From NCBI GenBank assembly GCA_963839645.1, contig CAWIVZ010000009.1:434001-498000 (forward strand): 64,000 nucleotides of DNA, written 5' to 3'. The translations under genes and the position numbers were made by a program. Numbering within the stretch: position 1 is the first letter of the stretch; every line of letters begins with the position of its first letter. The stretch comes from PALSA-911 sp963839645 (GTDB lineage Bacteria; Pseudomonadota; Alphaproteobacteria; Acetobacterales; Acetobacteraceae). The notes below the pieces were generated by a model. That model made no database searches. It was not told the origin of the DNA and saw only the letters and a list, made by a program, of their open reading frames with translations. Of the stretch, positions 8,740 through 17,430 are shown one piece after another.

Positions 8740-9555
8740 ATGAACCAGACAGATGAGACCGGCCTCGGGCCGTTGGTCGATACGCACGCGCATATCTATC
8801 CGCGGAACACTCCGCTGATCGAAGGCGCGACCCATAGGCCGCATCGCGACGTGACCGCAGAGGAATACCTGCGCGTGCTCGACGAGCATGGCGTGCTGTT
8901 CGGGGTGCACGCGGCCGCCAGTTTCATGGGATCCTACAATGACTTCACGCTGGCGGCCCTGGCCCAGCACAGGCGCCTGCGGGCGACGGCGATCGTCGAA
9001 CCCGGGATCGGCTTGCATGAGCTAAAGGCGATGGACGCGGCAGGCGTGGTTGGCATCCGGTTTTCGTTGCATAACTACAAGACCCTGCCTGACCTGGCTT
9101 CGGCCGACTATCAGCGGCTTCTGCGCCGCGTCGCGGATCTGGACTGGCATGTGCATGTCTATGCCGAGGGCGAAAGGGTGGCGGTGCTGACGGAGCAGCT
9201 CCTCGCGGCCGGGGTGAAGATCGTGATCGATCATTACGGCAATCCCACCGCCGAGGCCGGGATGAACGCGCCCGGGTTCCAGGCGGCGCTACGGGCGATC
9301 GGGTCCGGCCGCGGTTGGGCGAAGGTTTCGGCGCCCTATCGTTCACCCGGCGCGGATCACGCCGCGCTGGCGGCGAAGCTGCTGGCCGAAGGCGGGCCGG
9401 AGCGGCTGCTGTTCGCCAGCGACTGGCCGTTCGTCGGGCATGAAACGAAAGTCACCTATCGGCAGATGCTCGACAGTTTCGAGCAGGTCATTCCGGACCC
9501 TGCGGTCCGGGCGCGGATCGGCCGGACGGCGGCGAAACTCTACCGGTTCGCCTGA
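8740..9555 (+). CDS. Amidohydrolase-family metal-dependent hydrolase (TIM barrel)
   Basis: A 271-residue protein. The metal-binding VDTHAHIYP at residues ~13-21, a mid-protein HVHVYAEG and the C-terminal FASDWPF mark the amidohydrolase family related to 2-pyrone-4,6-dicarboxylate lactonase and ACMS decarboxylase. It would hydrolyse a lactone or amide, or decarboxylate a small acid; the substrate is unknown. It runs convergent to the racemase-like gene and its Liv-type transporter, so a shared catabolic role is possible but unproven. No clear ribosome site precedes the ATG; a promoter may lie so close that the leader is very short. Confidence 0.8.
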   Translation: MNQTDETGLGPLVDTHAHIYPRNTPLIEGATHRPHRDVTAEEYLRVLDEHGVLFGVHAAASFMGSYNDFTLAALAQHRRLRATAIVEPGIGLHELKAMDAAGVVGIRFSLHNYKTLPDLASADYQRLLRRVADLDWHVHVYAEGERVAVLTEQLLAAGVKIVIDHYGNPTAEAGMNAPGFQAALRAIGSGRGWAKVSAPYRSPGADHAALAAKLLAEGGPERLLFASDWPFVGHETKVTYRQMLDSFEQVIPDPAVRARIGRTAAKLYRFA

Positions 9556-9585
9556 CGCCCGGGCAAGCCAGGGCGGGAAGCTGGG

Positions 9586-10398
9586 TCAGAATTTCAGGCG
9601 GTCGAGGCCGTAGAACGCGGCGACCTCGGCCACGCGCTCCTTGGACTTCACGCCGTTGAACCAGCCGTGACGGCTATGGGCGATGCCGGTGGCGCGTTTC
9701 AGGTCCACCATCATCTCCGCCATCTTCATCGTCGCGGTCAGGCCATCGAGGATCGGCACGTCGTCCACGCGGTTGACGCCGTTGATCGCCAGCAGCACGT
9801 TCAGCGGCACCTCGCCGGGGATGATCACGTCCACGCCGTCCTCGCGGATCATGCGCCGGGCGGCTTCGGTGAATTTTTCGATCAGCGGGGCGGGGTTGGT
9901 GTAGCCGGCCAGCATTTCGTTGAAGGTGAGGCCGGAGGGGCGGATGCCGCCGCATTTGTCGGCGAAGCCGTAGGCGCGGATCTGCTCGCGATACAGCGGG
10001 ATCATCCGGTCGATGAACAGCATCAGGCCGAAGCGCTGGCCGAACATCGTTGCCAGGTGAAAGCAGGTCTCGCCGAAGCCGATCACCGGGATGTCCAGCA
10101 CCGCGCGGATCTCGCGCAGCATCGGGTTCGGCATGGTGCACATGGCGTAGGCGTCGAAGCCCTCGCGCTCGGCGGCGCGGCCGGCCTCGATCCATTGCAG
10201 GCCATGCATGGCGTAGAGGAAGCCGTAGCCGATGTCGTCGCCGGGATAGTTGCCGGGGTAGGTTCCTTCCACCTGGCCGTGAAACACGATCTCGGTATCG
10301 GGGCGGAGCGTGCGGGCCAGATGGGTTTTCATGGCGGCGGCGTAGGCCGGGAGGTCCTGCAACACCGTAAAACTTTGGTGCCAGATGCGCATGGCCAT
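9586..10398 (-). CDS. Asp/Glu/hydantoin racemase-superfamily protein
   Basis: A 270-residue cytoplasmic protein of the Asp/Glu racemase superfamily. The first catalytic region reads AMCTMPNP, keeping one cysteine. The second region, where racemases carry a Gly-Cys, reads IIPGEVPLN, with no cysteine. Family knowledge: two cysteines give racemisation, while one-cysteine relatives include arylmalonate decarboxylase-like and isomerase enzymes. So a simple racemase label may be wrong. It ends the livKHMGF-type operon, 23 bases after livF, suggesting it acts on the imported compound. ATG start with AGGGG upstream. Confidence 0.75.
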   Translation of the reverse strand: MAMRIWHQSFTVLQDLPAYAAAMKTHLARTLRPDTEIVFHGQVEGTYPGNYPGDDIGYGFLYAMHGLQWIEAGRAAEREGFDAYAMCTMPNPMLREIRAVLDIPVIGFGETCFHLATMFGQRFGLMLFIDRMIPLYREQIRAYGFADKCGGIRPSGLTFNEMLAGYTNPAPLIEKFTEAARRMIREDGVDVIIPGEVPLNVLLAINGVNRVDDVPILDGLTATMKMAEMMVDLKRATGIAHSRHGWFNGVKSKERVAEVAAFYGLDRLKF

Positions 10399-10421
10399 TG
10401 TTCAGCCCCTTTCGCGGACGG

Positions 10422-11105
10422 TCAGAACCAGCTCCAGAGATCCTCGTGCGCGGCCAGTTCCGAAGCCTGGCCGTCGAAGATCAGCCGGCCGGTCTTCAGC
10501 ACGATGGCGCGTTGCACCAGGCGCAGCGTGGCGGCGACGTTCTGCTCCACCATGACGATGGCGGCGCCGGTGGTGCGGTTGATTTCCAGCAGGCTGCGGA
10601 ACATCCCCTGCACGATGATCGGCGCCAGGCCGGTGGTGGGCTCGTCGAGCAGCAAGATACTGGGCTGGGTCATCATCGCCATGCCCATCGCCAGCATCTG
10701 CTGCTGCCCGCCCGACAGGGAGCCGGCGAGTTGCGGGCGGCGTTCGTGCAGGATGGGGAACAGGCGGTAGACCTCGGTGATGAAGGCGGGGTCGTGCAGC
10801 AGGCCGGCGATGGCGAGGTTGCGCTCCACGCTGAGGTCGCGGAACACGTTGTGACCCTGCGGCACGAAGCCCATGCCGAGGCGGGCGTTGCGATAGACCG
10901 CGCCCGGCACCACGGCCGAGCCGTTGTAGCGTACCGCACCGTCGGTATCCGTCACGTCGCCCATGCCGCAGCGGAGCAGGGTGGTCTTGCCGGCGCCGTT
11001 GTGGCCGAACACCGCAAGCATTTCGCCGGGCTTTACCGAGAATGAGATGTCGTGCAGCGCGCGGAAGCCGGAAAAGCGGGCGCTGACATTGCGGAATTCG
11101 AGCAT
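10422..11105 (-). CDS. livF: Branched-chain amino acid-type ABC transporter ATP-binding protein LivF
   Basis: A 227-residue ATPase: Walker A GHNGAGKTT, signature LSGGQQQM, Walker B ILLLDEPT. It energises HAAT-family import of amino acids, urea or aromatic and short acids. The start at 11105 overlaps the livG stop as TGATG, so translation is coupled; the longer upstream frame is rejected. Gene order downstream from the binding protein is livK-livH-livM-livG-livF and then the racemase-like enzyme. The substrate is not predictable from the ATPase. Confidence 0.92.
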   Translation of the reverse strand: MLEFRNVSARFSGFRALHDISFSVKPGEMLAVFGHNGAGKTTLLRCGMGDVTDTDGAVRYNGSAVVPGAVYRNARLGMGFVPQGHNVFRDLSVERNLAIAGLLHDPAFITEVYRLFPILHERRPQLAGSLSGGQQQMLAMGMAMMTQPSILLLDEPTTGLAPIIVQGMFRSLLEINRTTGAAIVMVEQNVAATLRLVQRAIVLKTGRLIFDGQASELAAHEDLWSWF

Positions 11106-11875
11106 CAGGCTTCCTCCGCCGCGCCGAAATACAGCTCCGTCAGTTCGCGCGAGCGGGTGAGTTCGTCCACCGTGCCACGCTGCAGGATCTTGCCCTGGGC
11201 CATGAAGACCGCCGTGGTGCAGAGGTCCTTGATGAAGCCGACATTGTGCTCCACCACGCATACCGCGCGCCCGGCGGCGGCCTCGTCGTGCACCACGCGC
11301 TGCATGGTTTCGTAGTTGGAGCCCTCCACCCCCGCCATCGGCTCATCGAGCAGCAGCAGGCGGCCGTCGTTCATCAGGGTGCGGGCGAGCCCGATCAGCT
11401 TCTGCTGGCCGAACGGCAGATCGACCACGATCGCATTTGCCGTTTGTGCCAGGCTCATCCGTTCCAGGATGCCCATCGCCTGGGCGTGTGCCGCCTTTTC
11501 CGCCCGGCGCACCCGGCCCAGGCCGAGCACGCTGGCCACCAGCAATTCCCCGGGATAGTCGCGCGGGCCCATCAGCAGGTTCTCCAGCACCGTCATGGTG
11601 CGGAACAGGCGCATGTGCTGCCAGGTTCGCGCCACGCCTGCCCGGGCACGGTTGTGCAGCGACATGCCGGCGATGTTGCGGCCCTGCAGCTGGATCTTTC
11701 CGGAATCGGGCGGCACCACGCCGGAGATCAGGTTGAACAGCGAGGTCTTGCCGGCGCCGTTCGGACCGATCAGGCCGAGGATCTCGCCGGGCGCGATGGT
11801 CAGGTCGATGTGGTCGGCAACGACGATGCCGCCGAACGACTTGCACAGATCGTCGATGCGCAGGACGGGATCCAT
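11105..11875 (-). CDS. livG: Branched-chain amino acid-type ABC transporter ATP-binding protein LivG
   Basis: A 256-residue ATPase, slightly longer than LivF as usual for LivG. Walker A is GPNGAGKTS. The signature loop is DLPFGQQKL, which departs from the usual LSYGQQR/LSGGQ. Walker B is LLLLDEPMAGV. It pairs with LivF on the LivH/LivM permease. The start at 11875 overlaps the livM stop as TGATG; a long upstream extension within livM is rejected. The Pro-Phe-Gly in the signature is common in LivG-type proteins, so I do not read it as loss of function. Confidence 0.9.
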   Translation of the reverse strand: MDPVLRIDDLCKSFGGIVVADHIDLTIAPGEILGLIGPNGAGKTSLFNLISGVVPPDSGKIQLQGRNIAGMSLHNRARAGVARTWQHMRLFRTMTVLENLLMGPRDYPGELLVASVLGLGRVRRAEKAAHAQAMGILERMSLAQTANAIVVDLPFGQQKLIGLARTLMNDGRLLLLDEPMAGVEGSNYETMQRVVHDEAAAGRAVCVVEHNVGFIKDLCTTAVFMAQGKILQRGTVDELTRSRELTELYFGAAEEA

Positions 11876-12753
11876 CAATGCGCCGCCCCATGGCCCGATT
11901 GAGACCCGGTATGCCCGACCAGCCCACCCGGGCGGAGGAACAGGAACAGGATCACCAGCGTGGTGAAGATCAGGCCCTGCACGGTGCCGACCAGCGAGTT
12001 CGGCAGTTGCAGGAAATTGATGGCCTGCGGCAGCGCCACCAGCACCAGGGCGCCGACGATCGGGCCCATCGTGGTGCCGATGCCGCCCAGCACCACCATG
12101 GTCAGGATCTGCGCGGACTGCGCCACCTGGAACTGCTCGGGACTGATGTATTGGAAGTAGTAGGCATAGAGCCCGCCGGCCAGGCCCGCCGCGCCGCAAC
12201 CCATGGCGAAGATCAGGATCTTGATCGAGATCAGGCCGCGGCCGAGCGCGGCGCAGGCCAGTTCGTCGTCGCGCATCGCCCGCACCGCGCGGCCGAACGG
12301 GCCGTTCATCGTCCGCCAGATCGCCCACACCACCGCGGCCGCGGCGATGACGCAGATCACGACGTAAATCATGCCCCGGCTATTGCCAACGAAGGTATTC
12401 GGAACCGCCGACAATCCGGCCGGTCCGCCGGTGAACTCCACGTTGTTGATGACTTGCAGCAGGCCGAGTTGGAACCCCAGGCTCGCGATCAGCAGGTAAT
12501 CGCCGGATATGCGCAAGGTGGTTACCGCCAGCACCACCGACACAAGCACCGCGACGGCGATGCCGGCCAGGATGCATATTGCCATCGGCAACCCGGCATG
12601 AATGCCGAGCAACGCCGAACTGTAGGCGCCGAGCGCGAAGAAGATCGGGTGCGCGACCGTGTTGAGGCCGCCATAGCCGATGATCAGGTTGTAGCTGGCG
12701 GCCAGGATCACGAACAACGCGATCAGGATGATGGTTCCGGCGAGGTATTCCAT
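11875..12753 (-). CDS. livM: Branched-chain amino acid-type ABC transporter permease LivM
   Basis: A 292-residue polytopic membrane protein of about eight or more helices. The NTVAHPIFFALGAYSSALLG segment near the N-terminus and GGIGTTMGPIVGALVL near the C-terminus are characteristic of LivM/LivH permeases. It forms a heterodimer with LivH in the inner membrane. It lies six bases after livH and overlaps livG, within one operon. Members of this family import amino acids, urea or organic acids; the operon's substrate is unknown. Confidence 0.9.
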   Translation of the reverse strand: MEYLAGTIILIALFVILAASYNLIIGYGGLNTVAHPIFFALGAYSSALLGIHAGLPMAICILAGIAVAVLVSVVLAVTTLRISGDYLLIASLGFQLGLLQVINNVEFTGGPAGLSAVPNTFVGNSRGMIYVVICVIAAAAVVWAIWRTMNGPFGRAVRAMRDDELACAALGRGLISIKILIFAMGCGAAGLAGGLYAYYFQYISPEQFQVAQSAQILTMVVLGGIGTTMGPIVGALVLVALPQAINFLQLPNSLVGTVQGLIFTTLVILFLFLRPGGLVGHTGSQSGHGAAH

Positions 12754-12759
12754 TCGCGC

Positions 12760-13695
12760 TCAGCCTTCCGATGGGCTAGGCGAGGCCACCGCTTGCGCCG
12801 CCGGCGCCTGCACGCGCCGGGGCCGCCAGCCGGGAATGCCACGCGGGAACAGGATCAAGGCGCCGAACAGCACGCCATACAGCAGCATGGCCTGCCATTT
12901 CGACGGGATGACCAGGATGGAAAAGCTTTGCAGCAGTCCGAGGAAGACCGCCGCCGCGCCGGCGGCGAACACTCGGCCGAGCCCGCCCAGCAGGGTGCCG
13001 ATCACCGAAGTCAGCACGAGCACCAATGGCACGTCCGGCGTGACGCCGGCGCGGGTGCCGTACAGATAGATCCCCACGGTGAGGAACACCGCCGCGATGG
13101 CGCCGGACAGGATATAGGCGCGGTTGGCGGAAATGCCGTAGATCTCCGCCAGCTTGGCGTTATCGGCCACAGCGATCATGAACTGCCCGTCTCGGGTGAA
13201 GCGCAGAAAGCCCCACAGGCCTGCCACCAGCAGGATTGTGGTAGCCACCGCCTGAATGTCCCAGTCACTGACCGCGATGCCGCTGATGATGCGCACCGGC
13301 GACATCACGCTGGGGTAGATCGTTTCCGGCTCTGTGCCGAACAGGAAGGTCAGCACATAGGCGGCGAACTGGGAAAACACCAAGGTAAAGATGAAGAAGG
13401 TCAGCCCGCCGGAATTGCGCTGGCGCAGCACCGAGATCGCGCCGGCCTCCAGCGCCACCGCGGCGGCCACGGTTACCGCCAATCCAGCCGCGAGCCCGAC
13501 CCAACCGGGCAGACCCTGTTTGTTGACGACGAAGAACATGGTGAAGAAGGCGATGCCCATCAGCCCGGCCTGGGCGAAGTTCCACAGCTTCTCCACCTTC
13601 AGCGTCAGGGCGAAAGCGACCGTCAGCAGCACGAAGTAGGACGACATCGCGATGCCGGTCCAGAGGATCTGCAGCAGGATCGCGCTGTCTATCAT
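12760..13695 (-). CDS. livH: Branched-chain amino acid-type ABC transporter permease LivH
   Basis: A 311-residue inner-membrane permease, partner of LivM. Hydrophobic helices alternate through the whole length, and it has the ligand-channel segment LWNFAQAGLMGIAFFTMFF near the N-terminus and IGTLLGGLGRVFAAGAAAV later, both typical of LivH. Its C-terminus extends into an Arg/Pro/Ala-rich tail. ATG start at 13695, 22 bases after the binding-protein gene. It is expected to be co-transcribed with the rest of the transporter. Confidence 0.88.
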   Translation of the reverse strand: MIDSAILLQILWTGIAMSSYFVLLTVAFALTLKVEKLWNFAQAGLMGIAFFTMFFVVNKQGLPGWVGLAAGLAVTVAAAVALEAGAISVLRQRNSGGLTFFIFTLVFSQFAAYVLTFLFGTEPETIYPSVMSPVRIISGIAVSDWDIQAVATTILLVAGLWGFLRFTRDGQFMIAVADNAKLAEIYGISANRAYILSGAIAAVFLTVGIYLYGTRAGVTPDVPLVLVLTSVIGTLLGGLGRVFAAGAAAVFLGLLQSFSILVIPSKWQAMLLYGVLFGALILFPRGIPGWRPRRVQAPAAQAVASPSPSEG

Positions 13696-13717
13696 CGTCT
13701 CGAACCTGAAGCCAGGG

Positions 13718-14878
13718 TCAGGAGATGGTATCCAGCAGCACGAACTTGTTGTCTTTCACGACATACAGATAGACCGGCTTCTTCACCTTGTGATCGTCGG
13801 TGATGACCAGCTTGCCGGTCATCGGCAGGTCGAACTCGCGGATGGCCAGCATCGCCTTGACGCAGTTTTCCCCGGTCAATGGCAGCCCCTTCTTGTCGAG
13901 GTAGCCGTAGACTTCGGCGACGAATATCGTCGTGTCCCAGGAGTACTGCAGATACGGCAGGCCGTTCGGCGCCCGGCCGACCTGCTTCCACAGATCCAGC
14001 AACTTGGCCACGTTCGGGTTGTTGGCCGAGGTCGGCGCCAGGGAGGTCACGATCAGCCCCTCCGCCGCCGCGCCGAGCTGGGCCAGGATCTTCGGGTTGT
14101 AGCCGACCGAATAGCTGGTTACCTGCTGGGTCATGCCGAGCTGGCGCATCTGGGCGATGATCTGCGGCAGTTCCGCCAGCGAGTGCATGTGCACCATGTC
14201 CGGATTGGCCACCCGAACCTTCAGCAGCAGTCCGGTGAAATCGGTGGCTTTCGGATCGTAGGCCTCGAACGCGACGATCTCTCCGCCGGCCTTGGTGAAG
14301 GTGTCGCGGAACAGTTTCGCGCCGCCGATCCCGGTGTCGTTGTTGATGTACAGCACCGCCGCCCGCCGCTTGCCGAGCTTGGTGTAGGCGTAATTCGCCA
14401 GCGCCGTGACGTCCACGTCCGCGAGCGGAAAGGTGGAGTAGGTGAAGTCGCCGAGATGGGCGATATCCGGCGAATTGGCGCCCATGTTGATCTGCACGAC
14501 CTGGCCCCGATTCATCACCGGCCCCAGCGCCTTCACCACCGAGCTCCAGGCCGTGACGATCAACGGGACCTTGTCCACGTCGATCAGCTTTTGGGCCGCG
14601 GGAATGGCGAGCTCGGGCTTGGCCTGGGTGTCCAGGACGATCATTTCCAGCGGGTGACCGTTCACGCCGCCGCGGTCGTTGACGTCCTTCACGGCCATTT
14701 CGAAGGTCTTCACGAAGTCCAGGCCATAGCCGGCCTCGAGCCCCGTGGTCGGCATCAGGCAGCCGAATTTGTAGGGGTCCTTGCCCTGCGCCCTGGCGCG
14801 TCCCGCAACCAATGTGGCAGCTGACAGCGCGAGCGCCGCACGGCGGCCGATCTCCGAACCCAGTACACGTGGGGTCAT
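13718..14878 (-). CDS. Periplasmic substrate-binding protein of Liv-type ABC transporter
   Basis: A 386-residue type I periplasmic binding protein. The N-terminus has paired arginines and a hydrophobic stretch (IGRRAALALSAATLVAGRA), so export by Sec or Tat is possible. The mature region starts near KFGCLMPTTG and contains the conserved LIVTAWSSVVKALGPV and TFTKAGGEIVAFEAYDP blocks of the LivK/amide-binding family. The ATG at 14878 is chosen for AGGAAG upstream. It is the first gene of the livK-H-M-G-F-racemase operon. Its ligand would identify the pathway but cannot be read from sequence. Confidence 0.88.
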   Translation of the reverse strand: MTPRVLGSEIGRRAALALSAATLVAGRARAQGKDPYKFGCLMPTTGLEAGYGLDFVKTFEMAVKDVNDRGGVNGHPLEMIVLDTQAKPELAIPAAQKLIDVDKVPLIVTAWSSVVKALGPVMNRGQVVQINMGANSPDIAHLGDFTYSTFPLADVDVTALANYAYTKLGKRRAAVLYINNDTGIGGAKLFRDTFTKAGGEIVAFEAYDPKATDFTGLLLKVRVANPDMVHMHSLAELPQIIAQMRQLGMTQQVTSYSVGYNPKILAQLGAAAEGLIVTSLAPTSANNPNVAKLLDLWKQVGRAPNGLPYLQYSWDTTIFVAEVYGYLDKKGLPLTGENCVKAMLAIREFDLPMTGKLVITDDHKVKKPVYLYVVKDNKFVLLDTIS

Positions 14879-15007
14879 GGCGTTCTTCCTTCCCTGTTCG
14901 GCCGGTTGTTCGCAGGTGCCAGCACCCTGCCCGGTCCGTCTCTCGCTTCTGTTGACGACGATGGTGCAGAGCGCGCCGCGCAGCGTCAAGGGCAGCGCAG
15001 GGCGGGC

Positions 15008-15686
15008 TCAGGCTTCCGGGAAGGCACGCAGAATGGCGGCGGCGAGGCCGGATGCTTCCAGGAACGCCAGCGTTTCGGTTTCGATCCGCGGTGTCATGCG
15101 CAGGAACATGGCGAGGTCGGCGGGGTGGTCGATGTCCATGCCGATCCCCGGCGCCGGCACGATGGTGGGTTCGATGCCGGCATGCCGCGCCGCCGCCAGA
15201 TGCGGGAAGTAGCTGTCGTCGCCGAAACGCAGCTTGACGCTGTCCGGCGGGATCAGCAGCACGGCGTTGGAGCCTTTTTCGTCATGCGCGGGGGCAATGG
15301 TGAAGGACGGGCCCGGAAGGTGCGCGGCGAGTACGGCGCGGACTTCGTCGGCCTGGATGCGAGGGATGTCGCCGGGAACGGTGAGCATCCCCGCCCTGCC
15401 CTCGCGCAGCAGCACCCGGCCGCCGGCCGTCACGGCGCCGGTATGGCCGTCGCGCGCGCCTTCGGTGATCACGCGGGCGCCGAGCTTTTCCGCCAGTACC
15501 GATGGCGTGCGGATCGAGCGTGACGACCGCGATGCCGGCGAGCTCCTTTACCTGCACCAGCGCCCGCAGCACGTCGCGCAGCATGGTCGCGGCCAGGGTG
15601 CGGCGCTGATCCGGGGTGAGGAAATCCGACAGGCGCTGCTTGGCGCCCTCGATTTCCTTCACCGGGACGATGGCCCAGATGTCCAT
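15008..15686 (-). CDS. cofC: CofC, phospholactate/PEP/3PG guanylyltransferase for F420 (one apparent frameshift)
   Basis: It activates a three-carbon phosphoacid with GTP as the first step of F420 side-chain assembly. The N-terminal half MDIWAIVPVKEIEGAKQRLS and the C-terminal half (LTVPGDIPRIQ, then DEKGSNAVLL) are both classic CofC but lie in different frames. Removing one base near 15505-15515 joins them into a 225-residue protein of normal length. The start at 15686 is two bases after the cofD stop. The family can use 2-phospholactate, PEP or 3-phosphoglycerate; which one applies here is unknown. It is the last gene of the fgd-cofE-cofD-cofC operon. Confidence 0.85.
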
Positions 15687-15688
15687 GT

Positions 15689-16643
15689 TCACCGGCGCTG
15701 ACGCCCGATGCTGTCCGCCGCGTCCAGCACGACACGGGACAGGCTTTCGCGGTCGGCCAGGGTTTTCATCAGCGTGCGGGTGACGAACACCGGCAGGCCG
15801 TTGACGCTGCCGGCATCGATTTCGTCCAAGACGTAACCATCCAGCAGATCGCCGTAGCGCGCGGCGACGCCGGCGGCGCTGGGATCGAGGCCAAGCTCGG
15901 TCATCATCTTCGCCGTCGGGCCCTTCACCGCGCGGCCGCCGATGATCGGGGACACGGCGATGACCGGGGCGGCGCAGGCGGCAAGCGCGGCGCGCACGCC
16001 GGGCAGCGCCAGGATCGGCTCGACGCTGATGAACGGGTTGGACGGGCAGATGACCACGGCGCGCAGGTTTGGATCGGCCAGGGCGGCGAGAAATTCCGGC
16101 TGCGCCCGAGCCTGTTCGGCGCCGTCGAAAGCCAGGGCGCGAACCACCGGGCGGCATTGGCGGTGGACGAAATATTCCTGGAATTCGATCCAGCCATCCT
16201 CGGCCAGCACCCGTGTACGCACCCGGTCATCGGTCATCGGCAACACCCGCGCCTGCACGCCGAGCCGGCGGCAGAAATCGGCGGTGACGGCGGTGAGCGT
16301 GTCGCCGGCGTGCAGGCGCCTGGTGCGTTCGACATGCACCGCGAGATCGCGATCGCCGAGGCGGAACCAGCTTTCGCCGCCAAGCGACGTCGATGGTTTC
16401 CATGAACGACCAGGTTTCGTCCGCCCGGCCCCAGCCCAGTTCCTGGTTGGCGAGGCCGGACAGCGTGTACATCAGCGTGTCGATGTCCGGGGAAATCGAC
16501 AGGTCCAGATGCTCGAAATCGTCGCCGGTGTTGGCGACGATCAGCAGGTCCTCGGGCGGCAGGACGCGCGACAGGCCTAGCGCCAGTTTGGCCCCGCCCA
16601 CCCCGCCGGACAGCGCGACAACCCGTCCTCCGGAATGACTCAA
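15689..16643 (-). CDS. cofD: CofD, 2-phospho-L-lactate transferase of F420 synthesis (one apparent frameshift)
   Basis: It transfers the phospholactyl-type group onto 7,8-didemethyl-8-hydroxy-5-deazariboflavin to make F420-0 or its dehydro or 3PG form. The N-terminus VALSGGVGGAKLALGL and the NTGDDFEHLDLSISPDIDTL block are diagnostic; the C-terminal half holds ICPSNPFISVEPIL and the VSPIIGGRAVKGPT loop. The frames join if one base is removed at about 16381-16385, restoring G-G-E-S-W-F-R-L-G-D and a 317-residue protein. The TTG start overlaps the cofE stop (TTGA). Confidence 0.9.
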
Positions 16644-17410
16644 CGAAACAGGTCCTCGCTATCCGGGCGCAAAAGCTCGCGGGCGGGGGCATCCGGGGCG
16701 GACCAGTCCAGGCCGCGCACCAGTACCACCGGGCGCGCCTCGGCGGCCTGGCCTTGCAGCAGCGACGCGGCGGCGGCGATCTCGTCGGCGAAGCCGATGA
16801 TGCTGACTTCCAATGTGCGTCCGAACAAATCCGGCTGGCCGCGCAGGTCTATCAGTGACGGCAGGCCGGCGGCGCCGATCGCCACGCCCACCGTGCCGCG
16901 GCGCCAGGCGCGGCCGAAGCTGTCGCTGATGATGACCGCGAGGCTGACGCCGAAGCGCGCCGACAGCGCCGCGCGCAACGCCTCGGCGCTGGCGTCGGGA
17001 TCGACCGGCAGCAGCAGCGCCCGCTGGATGCCGTCGGCTGGCGCGACGTTGGACTGGTCCACGCCGGCGTTTGCCATCACGAAGCCGAGCTTGTGCTCGA
17101 CGATCATCAGATTGGGCCGGGCGCGGACCACGCGGCGGGATTCCGACAGCACGATCTCGACCAGCCTGGGGTCCTTGCCGATTTCCGCGGCCAGCTTTTC
17201 CGCCGCCGGCGACGGCGTGACCGTTGCCACGTCGACGGTGCGGCCCTCGGCCTTGGAGACGATCTTCTGCGCCACCACGATCACGTCGCCGGCGCGCGGG
17301 CGCAGCCGATCGTTATCCAGCGCGTCGCCCAGCAAACCGGGCAGATCCTGTCCGGCCTGCACCATCGGCAGGCCGGGCACGGCGTGCAGTTCAAGCGATG
17401 AAGACAGCAT
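16640..17410 (-). CDS. cofE: CofE, coenzyme F420-0:L-glutamate ligase
   Basis: A 256-residue GTP-dependent ligase that adds glutamates to F420-0. Diagnostic segments are GDVIVVAQKIVSKAEGR near residue 45, the LVEIVLSESRRVVR block, and IISDSFGRAWRRGTVGVAIG in the C-terminal half. Length matches stand-alone CofE rather than the two-domain FbiB of mycobacteria. ATG start at 17410, 20 bases downstream of the F420-dependent dehydrogenase gene. The frame is intact, unlike cofD and cofC next to it. Confidence 0.92.
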   Translation of the reverse strand: MLSSSLELHAVPGLPMVQAGQDLPGLLGDALDNDRLRPRAGDVIVVAQKIVSKAEGRTVDVATVTPSPAAEKLAAEIGKDPRLVEIVLSESRRVVRARPNLMIVEHKLGFVMANAGVDQSNVAPADGIQRALLLPVDPDASAEALRAALSARFGVSLAVIISDSFGRAWRRGTVGVAIGAAGLPSLIDLRGQPDLFGRTLEVSIIGFADEIAAAASLLQGQAAEARPVVLVRGLDWSAPDAPARELLRPDSEDLFR

Positions 17411-17430
17411 ATGGAAGAACCCGGCCGCGC

